DNA of 64,000 bases from CAWGXZ01 sp963826695 (GCA_963826695.1 CAWGXZ010000004.1:124001-188000); one strand, 5' to 3'. Positions 51,332 to 60,440 are shown, numbered from the stretch's first letter. Translations and numbers: made by a program. Notes: generated from the sequence alone by a model not told the origin.

Positions 51332-52341
51332 ACAGGATCGGCGTTGCGATCGTCGGTCTCGGGCCGGGGTCCGAGCCCCACCTTGCCAGCCTTGCCGCGC
51401 TGGACGGCTTGGCGGAACTCCGCTGGGCGGTGACGAAAAGCGGCCGGGTGCAAGCGCCACGCGTGCTTCCCGCGCACACCCGCCTGACCCCTGATCTGGC
51501 TGAAGCCCTGAGCGACCCCGAGGTGACCGCGGTGGTCGTTGCGACGCCGGCCCACACGCACCTGGCGATCGCCCGCCAGTCGCTCGCGGCGGGCAAGCAC
51601 ACGCTGGTCGAAAAACCGCTCGACGTGTCGCTATCGAAGGCGGAGGAGCTCGTTGCATTCGCCGAAAGCAGCGGCATCTGCTTCGGCGTCGTACTGCAGC
51701 ACCGCTTCCGCCCGGCCGCGATGCGGCTGGAGGAACTCGTGCGGTCGGGTTCGCTGGGTGAGATCCAGGCCGGCGTTCTGCAGGTGCCGTGGTGGCGCTC
51801 GCAGAGCGGCTACTATGACCTGGCAGGGCGCGGGACCCTGGCCCGCGATGGCGGCGGCGTTTTGCTGACGCAGGCGATCCATGCGCTCGACATCTTCCGC
51901 AACCTCGTCGGCGTGCGGCGGGTCGTCGCCTCGCAGGTGCGCACCACCGCGATCCACCGGATGGAGACCGAGGATTTCACGGCGGCCTTGCTCACGCTCG
52001 GCAACGGAGCGCCCGGCGTGCTGATCGCGACGACCGCCATGTATCCGGGACGCCCGGAGACGCTCGAGCTGATCGCCTCCCGGGCCACAGCAACGCTGGT
52101 CGGGGGAAACCTCCGCGTCGACTTCCATGACGGACGCAGCGAGGTCGTCGAAGGCGACGCGAAATCCGGCAGCGGCGACTCGATCATGGACTTCTCGCCC
52201 GCTGCGCACATCGAACTGCACCGCGACTTCCTCGATGCCGTCCGGCACCGGCGGCCGCCGCGGGTCAGCGGCAGCGACGCACTGGCGACGCACCGGCTGA
52301 TCGAGCAGATCCTCGCCGCAGGCCATGCCGAACTGTCTTAG
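51328..52341 (+). CDS. Gfo/Idh/MocA-family oxidoreductase
   Basis: 337 residues, starting GVAIVGLGPGSEPHLASLAA. The catalytic Lys motif is TLVEKPLDVSLSKAEELVAF, and the C-terminal domain contains GGGVLLTQAIHALDIFRNLV. Its ATG overlaps the stop of the preceding dehydrogenase (ATGA). Two different members side by side suggest successive or alternative oxidations of one polyol or sugar substrate (inference). The TctC gene follows 30 bases later. Confidence 0.9.
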   Translation: MNRIGVAIVGLGPGSEPHLASLAALDGLAELRWAVTKSGRVQAPRVLPAHTRLTPDLAEALSDPEVTAVVVATPAHTHLAIARQSLAAGKHTLVEKPLDVSLSKAEELVAFAESSGICFGVVLQHRFRPAAMRLEELVRSGSLGEIQAGVLQVPWWRSQSGYYDLAGRGTLARDGGGVLLTQAIHALDIFRNLVGVRRVVASQVRTTAIHRMETEDFTAALLTLGNGAPGVLIATTAMYPGRPETLELIASRATATLVGGNLRVDFHDGRSEVVEGDAKSGSGDSIMDFSPAAHIELHRDFLDAVRHRRPPRVSGSDALATHRLIEQILAAGHAELS

Positions 52342-52371
52342 CCATTTCAACCACCACAAACAGGGGACACC

Positions 52372-53337
52372 ATGAAGACGCTCTCGAGAATCGTTCTTGC
52401 AGCCATGCTCGGCTGGGCCGTTGCACCCGCGAGCGCGCAGGAGTTTCCCAGCAAGCCGATCCGCATCGTGGTGCCCTATTCACCGGGCGGCACCACCGAC
52501 GTGCTGGCCCGCATGATCGGCCAGCGCATGTCCGAGAATCTCGGCCAGCCGTTCATCATCGACAACCGTCCGGGTGCGGCCGAAGCCATCGGCGCGGGGC
52601 TGGTCGCCAAGTCGCCGCCGGACGGCTATACGGTGCTGATCGCGACGATGACGACGCAGGCGATCAACCCGACGCTCTATCCGCGCTTGTCGTTCGATGC
52701 CTCGAAGGAGCTCACGGCCATCGGTCGGGTGGCCGACGTGCCGGCGCTGGTCACGGTGAACCCTGGCGTTCCGGCGAAGACCATGGCCGAGTTCCAGGCT
52801 TATCTGAAGAAGAACCCTGGTCGCAACTACGCGTCGCCGGGCAACGGAACGCCCAACCACCTGGCCACCGAGCTCTTCAAGAAGGCGGCCGGGGTTCAGG
52901 TCGTGCACATTCCGTACAAGGGTGGCGCGCCCGCTGTGCAGGACCTGATGTCCGGACAAGTCGACTTCATGCTCGTCCTGACGCCGGAGGCGATCCCGCT
53001 GGTGAAGTCCGGCAGGCTGCGTCCACTGGCGATCACGACGCTGCAGCGCTCGCCGATGTTCGCCGACCTTCCGACGGTCTCGGAGTCCGGGGTCAAGGAC
53101 TTCGAACTGGTCGTCTGGTACACGATGCTGGCGCCGGCCGGCACGCCCAAGGACATCGTCGCCAAGCTGAACAAGTCGCTGAACACGGCGCTGAACGAGA
53201 AGCAGACCAGCGACAAGCTGGCCGAACTGAGCATCCGCCCTGCAGGCAGCACACCCGAAGAAGCCATGGCCTTCGCGACCAGGGAAGCCGCGAAATGGAA
53301 GCGGGTGATCGAGGAAGCCGGCATCAGGGCCGAGTAG
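52372..53337 (+). CDS. Bug/TctC-family periplasmic solute-binding protein
   Basis: 321-residue receptor with a signal peptide (IVLAAMLGWAVAPASAQE). Motifs: IRIVVPYSPGGTTDVLARMI, DNRPGAAEAIGAGLVAKSPP, and VHIPYKGGAPAVQDLMSGQV. Last gene of the operon with the two Gfo/Idh/MocA dehydrogenases; it presumably binds their substrate or a related acid (inference). The 276 bases after it show no gene. Confidence 0.92.
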   Translation: MKTLSRIVLAAMLGWAVAPASAQEFPSKPIRIVVPYSPGGTTDVLARMIGQRMSENLGQPFIIDNRPGAAEAIGAGLVAKSPPDGYTVLIATMTTQAINPTLYPRLSFDASKELTAIGRVADVPALVTVNPGVPAKTMAEFQAYLKKNPGRNYASPGNGTPNHLATELFKKAAGVQVVHIPYKGGAPAVQDLMSGQVDFMLVLTPEAIPLVKSGRLRPLAITTLQRSPMFADLPTVSESGVKDFELVVWYTMLAPAGTPKDIVAKLNKSLNTALNEKQTSDKLAELSIRPAGSTPEEAMAFATREAAKWKRVIEEAGIRAE

Positions 53338-53613
53338 GGCTGGTCCGGCAGTTGGAGCGCGTAGGGTGGCCGACTCGCTTCGCCACGCCTGCCGCCCGCA
53401 GGCCTGCCGCGCAAGGCTTCGAAGCGCGGCTGCTGCCAGGGGGAGCGCCGCCTGCCGGCAGCCCTGGCGAAGACGCCTGCGGCAGTGCACACCGAGGTGC
53501 GCGAGCCGCTGGCGGCCGTGCAGCGGCTCCGGGCCCGAGGCGGTGTCGCCGGTGAACGGCAAGCAGATCTCGCGTCGGCGGCTGTCCTGGCCGTTGATTC
53601 CCGAAGGTCAGAC

Positions 53614-54123
53614 ATGCGCAGGCTGGAGAACCCGATCATCATCGACGTCGAAGCCTCCGGGTTCGGTGGCACGAGCTACCCGATCGAGATCGGCATCGCC
53701 CTCGACGACGGCACCAAGTACTGCTCGCTGATTTCGCCGGCACCCGATTGGCAACACTGGGACTGCGGCGCCGAGAAGGTGCACGGCATCGCCCGCGACC
53801 TCCTGCAGACCTACGGCCGGCCGGCGCGCGAGGTCGCAGCCAGCCTGAATGCACTGCTCGCGGGCAAGACGCTCTACAGCGACGGCTGGGTGGTCGACAA
53901 ACCCTGGTTGACCACGCTGTTCCACGCCGCGCGCCTGTCGATGACCTTCAGCGTCAGTCCGCTCGAACTGATCCTGACCGAGCAGCAGATGGACCGCTGG
54001 CACGTCACGAAAGCCCGGATCCTCGCCGCCGAGCGCGACCTGCGCCACCGCGCCAGCTTCGACGCCTGGGTCGTCCAGCAGACCTACCGGCAGACGCTGG
54101 CGGAGTCGCGTCCGCTCCCTTGA
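53614..54123 (+). CDS. DnaQ-like 3'-5' exonuclease domain protein
   Basis: 169 residues with a DEDD-type exonuclease fold: IIIDVEASGFGGTSYPIEIG supplies the first Asp and Glu, LYSDGWVVDKPWLTTLF the second Asp region, and ILAAERDLRHRASFDAWVVQ the closing His/Asp. It is short and lacks other domains. It may act in DNA or RNA end processing. The ATG at 53614 follows AGGTCAG. Confidence 0.78.
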   Translation: MRRLENPIIIDVEASGFGGTSYPIEIGIALDDGTKYCSLISPAPDWQHWDCGAEKVHGIARDLLQTYGRPAREVAASLNALLAGKTLYSDGWVVDKPWLTTLFHAARLSMTFSVSPLELILTEQQMDRWHVTKARILAAERDLRHRASFDAWVVQQTYRQTLAESRPLP

Positions 54124-54407
54124 CCCGTGGCGCGCAGCGCGCGCGGCAGGATCGGCGACGCCGTTCGGGCCCTGCCGATGCCCGGTCTCAGGCACGCTGC
54201 GGTTCCGCGGCGCAGCCGCCGGCAGATGCACGCCTGCCCCTGCGCCCGTGGCGCAACCGACGCCAGCAGCTCGGCACTGAACGTCGCCCGGGTGCACCAG
54301 CAGGGCTGCGCGCACTCACCGGTGGGGGCGCTGGCAACGGCGCAGCGGTTCGGCCGAGCGCACAGCGGGCAGACAGCGGGATCGCACGGCTCGGTCGGCG
54401 GCGTCAC
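54084..54407 (-). CDS. cysteine-rich CWC-family protein
   Basis: 107 residues from a GTG that overlaps the MAPEG stop as GTGA. The segment AVCPLCARPNRCAVA, CAQPCWCTRATFSAELLASV and GQACICRR has the spacing of cysteines of the CWC family (named for its Cys-Trp-Cys motif), small proteins thought to bind zinc. The last about 40 residues (after CICRR) are outside the family and overlap the convergent exonuclease gene, so the true protein may be shorter or the end frameshifted. Confidence 0.65.
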   Translation of the reverse strand: MTPPTEPCDPAVCPLCARPNRCAVASAPTGECAQPCWCTRATFSAELLASVAPRAQGQACICRRLRRGTAACLRPGIGRARTASPILPRALRATGQGSGRDSASVCR

Positions 54408-54808
54408 AGCGGCTGCCAGGCGTGATAGGCGAGAACCACCGCCAGTGCCGAGCCGAACCCGTACGTACCCAGTGCGCCCAGAAAGCGCAACGGGTTCGCC
54501 TTCGCCATGCTCGGCCCGGCAAGAAGGCCCGCGGCATGCAGAACCCGCGCCGCCGTCGCGCCGATCATCAGCCCGGTGAACAGCGGCCTCTGCCCGTATG
54601 TGCCGAGGGCCAGAAACACGACCGCCAGAATCGGGGCGTACTCCGCTGCATTGCCGTGCGCCCGCACCAGGCGGTGCAGCAGGTTGCCCGGATCGTCCGA
54701 GTGACCCTGCAGCCGCTTCTCGCGCAGGCGCTGCGCCGAGACGGCCATGCCGAGGCCGAAGACCAGGACGCCGAGAATGGCGGTGCAAAGCAGTGCGATG
54801 GGTGACAT
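54404..54808 (-). CDS. MAPEG-family membrane protein
   Basis: 134 residues with four transmembrane helices. The motif RLVRAHGNAAEYAPILAVVF carries the Arg-Ala-His/Asn-X2-Glu pattern of MAPEG proteins (membrane-associated glutathione and eicosanoid metabolism), and RVLHAAGLLAGPS is the second conserved segment. Bacterial members may act as glutathione transferases. It is coupled to the CWC gene downstream. Confidence 0.88.
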   Translation of the reverse strand: MSPIALLCTAILGVLVFGLGMAVSAQRLREKRLQGHSDDPGNLLHRLVRAHGNAAEYAPILAVVFLALGTYGQRPLFTGLMIGATAARVLHAAGLLAGPSMAKANPLRFLGALGTYGFGSALAVVLAYHAWQPL

Positions 54809-55079
54809 GCGGGTTTTCGGGTTGAGGTGATGCGGTGATGCGGCCCGGGCCGAGGGCTTCTGGCCAGAGGGAATATGCACCGTGTCGAGCTTGAACACCC
54901 GCTTTGTCGATGCCGGCGAGCCTGCCAGCGTGGCAGCAGGCCGTCTCGGCCACGCGAACGAGCAGAGGCGAGTTTCGGCCGAGTCCGGCGCTCGAGGTGT
55001 GAGCTGCGACATGCCTCCAACCATTGTTCCGACGCACCGCATACGCAAGCGTCTGCTCGGTGCCCGCGCCGCGGCCGGA

Positions 55080-56390
55080 TTACGGCGCTGCGGTTCCGTG
55101 CACCAGCCGCTCGAACAGGTCGGGCGTGCCCATCTGCCCGCCCTTGAGGGCGATCTCGGTGCCGTCCAATGCGCCGTCGTCGCTGTGCATGCGGCACAGC
55201 GCCACGCCCGGGGCGACGGCGGCCATGTAGGACAGGCCCCAGGCGTCGAGCGCCTGGACGGCGTAGCTGGAGGTGTCACCGCCGGCCACGCCTATACGCG
55301 CCAGCGGCACTGCATGCAAGACGTCCCGCAGCAGGGCGCCACCGGCCAGCGCCAGCGCGCGGGCGTCGATCGCCTGCGTTGCGGCCTGGCCGGGCGCCAC
55401 GGTGCAGGCGAGGACATGGCGGCCGGCGCGCAGCAAGGCCGTGATGCGCTGCGCTGCGTCGGCGCGGTACGCCGGCTGGCCGAGCAGCGCCTGCGGGTCG
55501 AGCCAGACGGTTTCGTACGAGGTCGCGTTGCGGACTTGCTCCGCAGTCACCGGGGACAGGCTGCCAGCCAGCACCAGGACCGGGCCATCCGCCGGGGCGA
55601 CCGGCGCAGCAGCCTGACTTCCATGGCTGGGCGCAATGCGGGGCGCCAGCGCCTGCACCACGCTGCTGGCACCGGCCACCAGCAAAGGCGCGCGGTCGGC
55701 CTCGTGCCACAGCAGCGCGCCGATGCGCTCCAGGTCGGCGTTGTCGACCACGTCGAACAGCACCCCGTCGGGCGCCGTGTCGGCCAGCGCATCCCATTGG
55801 GCCTGCAGGGCGGCCGGCGTGTCGCGCACGGCGGTGAGGGGCAGCAGCGCGAGTCGTGTGAGGCCCTGCAAGGCAAGGTGGCGGCGCAGGTCGGCCTCGC
55901 CCATCGGCGTCACCGGGTGGCACGCCATGGTGGGATGCCGGTCGATGCGCCACACCTCGCCGCCGCTGCCGGCGCGCGCGAACAAGTTGCCGAACGCGCA
56001 GTAGCGACCCAGGTCCGGCTGGCCGCCGACGATCGCCGTTCGCGCACCCGGCAGTGCCGCGCGCAGGGTCTGCAGCGCGACGCCGATGCTCCCGACCCCG
56101 GCTGCGCTGTCGAAGGTCGAACAAAGCTTGTAGTGCAACACGCGCGCGCCGAGTCGGTGAAACAGCGGGACGACGTGCGCAAGTTCGGCGCGCATGGCGT
56201 CGGGGTCCATCGAGCGCGCGGCGCCGGCCAATCCCACGCAGTCCAGCGCGCCGGCCGCGGCCAGTTGCACGTCGGTGGGCCTGCGCAGAAAAAGCAACGC
56301 GCGCAAGCCCATGCGTGCGGCCGTGCCCAGCGTGTCGGTCGCGCCTGTGAAATCGTCGCCGTACCAGAGCAGAGCGGGTGGCGGGGTCAT
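55080..56390 (-). CDS. four-carbon acid sugar kinase (DUF1537/OtnK-OiaK family)
   Basis: 436-residue ATP-dependent sugar-acid kinase. N-terminal motif LLWYGDDFTGATDTLGTAAR, KLCSTFDSAAGVGSIGVALQ, and C-terminal IGVAGGDTSSYAVQALDAWG and EIALKGGQMGTPDLFERL are family hallmarks. Known members phosphorylate erythronate, threonate, or 3-oxo-isoapionate. Overlap with the RuBisCO-like gene (4 bases) and published pairings of such kinases with RuBisCO-like proteins in isoapionate breakdown favour an OiaK-like role. Confidence 0.85.
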   Translation of the reverse strand: MTPPPALLWYGDDFTGATDTLGTAARMGLRALLFLRRPTDVQLAAAGALDCVGLAGAARSMDPDAMRAELAHVVPLFHRLGARVLHYKLCSTFDSAAGVGSIGVALQTLRAALPGARTAIVGGQPDLGRYCAFGNLFARAGSGGEVWRIDRHPTMACHPVTPMGEADLRRHLALQGLTRLALLPLTAVRDTPAALQAQWDALADTAPDGVLFDVVDNADLERIGALLWHEADRAPLLVAGASSVVQALAPRIAPSHGSQAAAPVAPADGPVLVLAGSLSPVTAEQVRNATSYETVWLDPQALLGQPAYRADAAQRITALLRAGRHVLACTVAPGQAATQAIDARALALAGGALLRDVLHAVPLARIGVAGGDTSSYAVQALDAWGLSYMAAVAPGVALCRMHSDDGALDGTEIALKGGQMGTPDLFERLVHGTAAP

Positions 56391-57652
56391 GCGGCGCCGA
56401 AGAATTCCAGCGCCTGCGCCAGCTCGGGCGCCTCTCGCGCGGCCTGCTGCACCGGCACCCCGGCGCGTGCCGCAACCCAGGCCTGGCGGATGCTGGCCAC
56501 GCCCGCCGCCGCGCCGCCCGGGTGCGCCAGGATGCCGCCGCCAGACATGAACAGAAGGTCGTCCCGGCCCACGGCGGCCCAGGTCGGCGCCACCGTCCCG
56601 GCCCACTGGCCGGAGGAAAACGCCGGCATCACGGCGTCTTCCACGCCTTCGGCCAGCGGCGTGTAGCAGTCGCGCGCCGAGCTGATGACTTCGGCATCGG
56701 CCTGCGCGAACTTGCCCGCAAGGCCGTGCACATGCATGTGGTCCACGCCGGCCAGCCGCCACAGCACCTGGTAGGCCTGGTACGAGATGCCCAGCAGCGG
56801 GTGGCGCGACAGCGCGCCGAAGCCGTTGCGGTGGCCATGCAACGCGAGCGGCGTGTGGCGGCGCAGGGCCTGAATGGCCGAGAAGCCGCACCAGTTCAGG
56901 CTGGCCATCACGCAGCTGCCGCCTTCGCGCTGCACCAGGTCGGCGTGGCGCCGCATGGCGTCCGTTTCGTCGGTGATGTTGAAGGCCACCATGACCAGCT
57001 TGCCGGTGCGCTGCTGGTGCCCGCGCACCACCGCCATCACGGCGGGAACGCGCTCGGCCAGGGGTGCATGGTCGGGGTCGGCGCAGACCTCGTCGTCCTT
57101 GATGAAGTCGACACCGGCGGCGCAGAGCCGGCCCACGAGCTCGGCGGTCTGCGCGGCCGAGAAACCCACATTGGGCTTGATGATCGTGCCGACCAGCGCA
57201 CCCTGCGCCACGCCGGTGGACGCACGCGTGCCGGCGATGCCGACCCGCGGCAGCTCGAAGCGCTGGCGATAGGCCGCAGGCACCGACAGGGTGTCCAGCC
57301 GCATGCCGGTGCTCTCGCCGAGGTCGTACAAATTGCCGGCCACGGTGGCCGCCAGCGTCGGCAGGTTGGCGCCGATGTTGGCGACCGGGAACGACAGGTG
57401 CACCCGCGCGCGCCGCCAGGGACCGGGCGTGCGCTGGCGCTCCAGCAGTGCATTCGGCAGGCTGGGCGCGTGCGCGCTGTCGAGTTCCTCGATGCGTTCG
57501 ACCGTGGCGCGCGCCCGGGCGCGCAGTGCATCGGTCTCGCCCTCAACGCGCTTGAAGGTGCCGCACGACTGCTCGCCCGCCATGACCTCGGCCACGGCAG
57601 CCGGATCGAGCGGCGTTTCGATCAGGTAGCTGGCCTGGATGCGATCGCCCAG
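56387..57652 (-). CDS. RuBisCO-like protein (form IV; OiaX-like transcarboxylase/hydrolase candidate)
   Basis: Large-subunit-fold protein of about 400-420 residues. Active-site segments are kept: VGTIIKPNVGFSAAQTAELV, the metal/carbamate motif DFIKDDEVCADPDHAPLAER, HGHRNGFGALSRHPLLGISY and HVHGLAGKFAQAD, with MSGGGILAHPGGAAAG at the phosphate site. The small-subunit-type N-terminal domain is shortened in the obvious frame (GTG at 57595), but family sequence continues upstream (GDRIQASYLIETPLDPAAVA) to a CTG at 57652 directly after an in-frame TGA. A rare start or a one-base indel is likely. Next to a DUF1537 kinase it probably acts on a phosphorylated branched sugar acid rather than fixing CO2. 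Confidence 0.85.
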   Translation of the reverse strand: MGDRIQASYLIETPLDPAAVAEVMAGEQSCGTFKRVEGETDALRARARATVERIEELDSAHAPSLPNALLERQRTPGPWRRARVHLSFPVANIGANLPTLAATVAGNLYDLGESTGMRLDTLSVPAAYRQRFELPRVGIAGTRASTGVAQGALVGTIIKPNVGFSAAQTAELVGRLCAAGVDFIKDDEVCADPDHAPLAERVPAVMAVVRGHQQRTGKLVMVAFNITDETDAMRRHADLVQREGGSCVMASLNWCGFSAIQALRRHTPLALHGHRNGFGALSRHPLLGISYQAYQVLWRLAGVDHMHVHGLAGKFAQADAEVISSARDCYTPLAEGVEDAVMPAFSSGQWAGTVAPTWAAVGRDDLLFMSGGGILAHPGGAAAGVASIRQAWVAARAGVPVQQAAREAPELAQALEFFGAA

Positions 57653-58195
57653 TCAGAGCGTGCTCAGGTCGGGAAACGGTCGCACCGGATCGGTCTTGCC
57701 GTCCCAGCCCTCGGAGGCCTCGCGGATCAGGTCGAACATCCTGCCCTTGGGGCCGGCGACCTCGGACAGCTCGATCACCGTGCCGGGGTGGTACTCGGTG
57801 TCGAAGTAGACGAAGCGCCCGCGCTCACCGACCTCGCCGCTCATGACGGATTCGAAGCCCTCGTCCGTGAGCCGCGCCAGGTCGGCGTCGTAGTCGCTGG
57901 TCCAGTAGGCCACGTGCTGCAGCCCGGTGTGGCCGGCCTGGAGGAAGTCGCGGTACATCGACGGCACGTCGTTGCGCGTCTGGATCAGCTCGACCTGCAC
58001 GTAGCCCGAGTTGGCCAGGGCGACCGAGTTGTGCGGCTGGTGCGCTTGCCCGCGGTACTGGTAGTTCACGATCGGCACGCGCGGGTTGTAGAACCACGGG
58101 CCCACGCCCAGCGTGCGGCTCCAGTAGTCCATCGCGGCCTCGATGTCGTGCACCACGTAGCCCAGTTGGCGGATGGCGCCGAAATGACGGCTCAT
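57653..58195 (-). CDS. VOC-family (glyoxalase/dioxygenase fold) protein
   Basis: 180 residues with the paired beta-alpha-beta-beta-beta modules of the vicinal oxygen chelate fold: QLGYVVHDIEAAMDYWSRTL at the start, HVAYWTSDYDADLARLTDEG in the second half, and FVYFDTEYHPGTVIELSEV at the end. Potential metal ligands are His in LQHVAYW and Glu in VIELSE. It lies between the ABC transporter and the RuBisCO-like gene, so it is likely an isomerase, epimerase or lyase of the same pathway; the reaction is not known. Confidence 0.8.
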   Translation of the reverse strand: MSRHFGAIRQLGYVVHDIEAAMDYWSRTLGVGPWFYNPRVPIVNYQYRGQAHQPHNSVALANSGYVQVELIQTRNDVPSMYRDFLQAGHTGLQHVAYWTSDYDADLARLTDEGFESVMSGEVGERGRFVYFDTEYHPGTVIELSEVAGPKGRMFDLIREASEGWDGKTDPVRPFPDLSTL

Positions 58196-58213
58196 GGGTG
58201 TCTTCCTTTGCGC

Positions 58214-59008
58214 TTACTTGGCGGCGGCGACGATGTCGCCGGGGATCGGCACGCCGGCGAACTTCAGGTGGATGTCGTTCAGCTTGCCATTGGCCAGATT
58301 GGTCTTGATCCAGCCATTGACCGCGTTCATCAGTTCCGGCTGGTTCTTGCGCATGGCCATGCCGAGCTGGTAGGACTGCAGCACGAACTTGACTTCGAAC
58401 TCGCGTGCCGGGTTGCGCTTGGCGATGGCCGCGATGATCGGTGGCGTGATGGCCACGATGTCGGCCTGGCCGGTCGCGGCCGCCGTGATCGAGGCGGCCT
58501 CGTCGTCGAAGCGAACCACCTTGGCCTGCGGCGCGCGCTCGCTGACCAGCTTGTCCTGCGGCCCGCCGCGCGTGACCGCGACGGTCTTGCCGGCGAGGTC
58601 GTCGATGCTCGCAATCTTGAGGCTCTTGGGCGCGCCGACGGCCGCCTGGATGGCGCCGTAGGGAATGGAGAAGTCCACTGCCTTCTGCCGTTCCGGCGTG
58701 ATCGAAAGCGATGAGATGACCAGGTCGACCTTGTTCGACAGCAGGTTCGGGATGCGCGACGAATTGGTCGTGTTCACGATCTCCAGCGGGACGCCCAGAT
58801 CCTTCGCCAGCAGCCGCGCGGCCTCGACGTCCGAGCCCGTCGGCTGCATCTTGTCGTCGACGAAACCGTAGAACGGCGCGCCGAAGTCGATGCCGACGCG
58901 CAGCTTGCCGGCGGCCTTGATTTCGGCCAGGTCGGCAAAGGCCGGCAGGCAGAGCGTGCCGAACGTTGCGGCGAGCAGGCTGCGGCGCAGGAGGCGGGAA
59001 GGGATCAT
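58214..59008 (-). CDS. ABC transporter family 3 substrate-binding protein
   Basis: 264-residue periplasmic receptor with signal peptide (LLAATFGTLCLPAFAD). Core motifs: KLRVGIDFGAPFYGFVDDKM, GSDVEAARLLAKDLGVPLEI, VDLVISSLSITPERQKAVDF and GKTVAVTRGGPQDKLV. The family usually binds polar amino acids, but in this operon a sugar acid such as apionate or a relative is plausible (inference). It is followed by the VOC gene. Confidence 0.9.
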   Translation of the reverse strand: MIPSRLLRRSLLAATFGTLCLPAFADLAEIKAAGKLRVGIDFGAPFYGFVDDKMQPTGSDVEAARLLAKDLGVPLEIVNTTNSSRIPNLLSNKVDLVISSLSITPERQKAVDFSIPYGAIQAAVGAPKSLKIASIDDLAGKTVAVTRGGPQDKLVSERAPQAKVVRFDDEAASITAAATGQADIVAITPPIIAAIAKRNPAREFEVKFVLQSYQLGMAMRKNQPELMNAVNGWIKTNLANGKLNDIHLKFAGVPIPGDIVAAAK

Positions 59009-59028
59009 GGAGGTCTCCGGTGGATGGG

Positions 59029-59760
59029 TCAAAGCCCGTGTGACAAAAACTCGCGCAGCTCGGGGGTCTGCGGTTCCTTCAGCATGCTGCCGGGGCCGGT
59101 CTCCCAGACGCGGCCCTCGTGCATGTAGATCACGGTGTCGGCGACACGCGCGGCGAAATCCATTTCGTGGGTGACCAGCACCATCGTCATGCCGCCCTCG
59201 GCCAGTGCCTCGATCACGCGCAGCACCTCGCCGGTGAGTTGCGGGTCGAGCGCGGAGGTGACCTCGTCGAACAGCATCACCTGCGGCTCCATGGCCAGCG
59301 AGCGCGCGATCGCCACGCGCTGCTGCTGGCCGCCGGACAGTTGCTCCGGATAGGCCTGGGCCTTCTCCAGCAGGCCGACCTGGCGCAGCACGCGCTCGGC
59401 GATGCCGCGCGCCTCTTCGGCCGGCAGGCCTTTCACCGCCTTGGGCGCCAGCGTCACGTTCTGCTGCACCGTCAGGTGCGGGAACAGGTTGTAGCTCTGG
59501 AACACGATGCCCACGTCCTTGCGCAGCGCACGGATGTCCAGCGCCGGGTCGTGCACCGCATGGCCGCAGACCTGAATCGTTCCGCTGTCGATGATCTCCA
59601 GCCGGTCGATGCAGCGCAGTGCCGTGCTCTTGCCCGAGCCGCTCTTGCCGATGATGGCCACGACCTGTCCCTTGGGGATGGCGAAGGACACGCCCTTGAG
59701 CACCGGGTTGCTGCCGAAGCGCTTGTGCACATCCTTGAGTTCGACGACGACGGGGTTCAT
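59029..59760 (-). CDS. ABC transporter ATP-binding protein (polar amino acid type)
   Basis: 243 residues. Walker A is GKSGSGKST, the Q loop VFQSYNLFPHLTV, the signature LSGGQQQRVAIARSLA, Walker B VMLFDEVTSALDP, and the switch His VTHEMDFAARVAD. It closely matches GlnQ-type ATPases. Its ATG overlaps the end of the upstream permease gene by 4 bases. Confidence 0.93.
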   Translation of the reverse strand: MNPVVVELKDVHKRFGSNPVLKGVSFAIPKGQVVAIIGKSGSGKSTALRCIDRLEIIDSGTIQVCGHAVHDPALDIRALRKDVGIVFQSYNLFPHLTVQQNVTLAPKAVKGLPAEEARGIAERVLRQVGLLEKAQAYPEQLSGGQQQRVAIARSLAMEPQVMLFDEVTSALDPQLTGEVLRVIEALAEGGMTMVLVTHEMDFAARVADTVIYMHEGRVWETGPGSMLKEPQTPELREFLSHGL

Positions 59761-60440
59761 GGAAGGATGGGTGTTGCAAGGGTGGGGCGGTTGCCGAACT
59801 GCAGCCGTTGCTCGAGCTTGCGGCTCCAGACCGACAGCGGATAGCACAGCGCGAAATAGAAGGCCGCGATCAACAGGTAGACCTGGAACGGCTGGAAGAT
59901 CGAGTTGTTGATCATCTGGCCGGTGCGCACCAGCTCGACGAAGCCGACGATCGACGCCAGCGAGGTGTTCTTCACGATCTGCACCATGAAACCGACCGTC
60001 GGCGGCGTGGCGATGCGCACCGCCTGCGGCAGGACCACGAGCCGCATGCGCTGCGCCCGCGAAAGCGCCAGGCACTCGGCTGCCTCCCACTGCGTACGCG
60101 GCACCGCCTCGATGCTGCCGCGCCAGATCTCCCCCAGGTAGGCGCTGACGTAGACCACCATCGCGAAGCCCGCGGCCACCAGCGCCGGCAGCTCGAGCCC
60201 GGCGATCGACAGGCCGAAGTAGCAGACGAACAGCACCACCAGCAGCGGCGTGCCCTGGATCAACTGGATCCAGGCAATCGCCAGCCAGCGCACGAAACGG
60301 TTGGGACTGACGCGGCACAGCGCAACGACGCCGCCGGCCACGCCGCCGCCGACGAAGGCGATGAGCGACAGGCACACCGTCCACAGCGCGCCGAGCGCCA
60401 GGTACTGCAGATGCAGCAGGCTGAGGCCGCCGCCGGTCAC
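59757..60440 (-). CDS. ABC transporter permease (His/Glu/Gln/Arg/opine family)
   Basis: 227-residue inner membrane protein, five helices expected. The EAA loop contacting the ATPase is EAAECLALSRAQRMRLVVLP. Starts with GTG at 60440 (TGGGLSLLHLQYLALGALWT). With the adjacent permease gene it forms a heterodimeric translocation pore. Confidence 0.9.
   Translation of the reverse strand: MTGGGLSLLHLQYLALGALWTVCLSLIAFVGGGVAGGVVALCRVSPNRFVRWLAIAWIQLIQGTPLLVVLFVCYFGLSIAGLELPALVAAGFAMVVYVSAYLGEIWRGSIEAVPRTQWEAAECLALSRAQRMRLVVLPQAVRIATPPTVGFMVQIVKNTSLASIVGFVELVRTGQMINNSIFQPFQVYLLIAAFYFALCYPLSVWSRKLEQRLQFGNRPTLATPILP

Noticed and set aside
56387..57652. True RuBisCO large subunit for CO2 fixation
   Set aside because: No small subunit or phosphoribulokinase nearby, the active-site loop segments differ from forms I-III, and the partner is a DUF1537 kinase.
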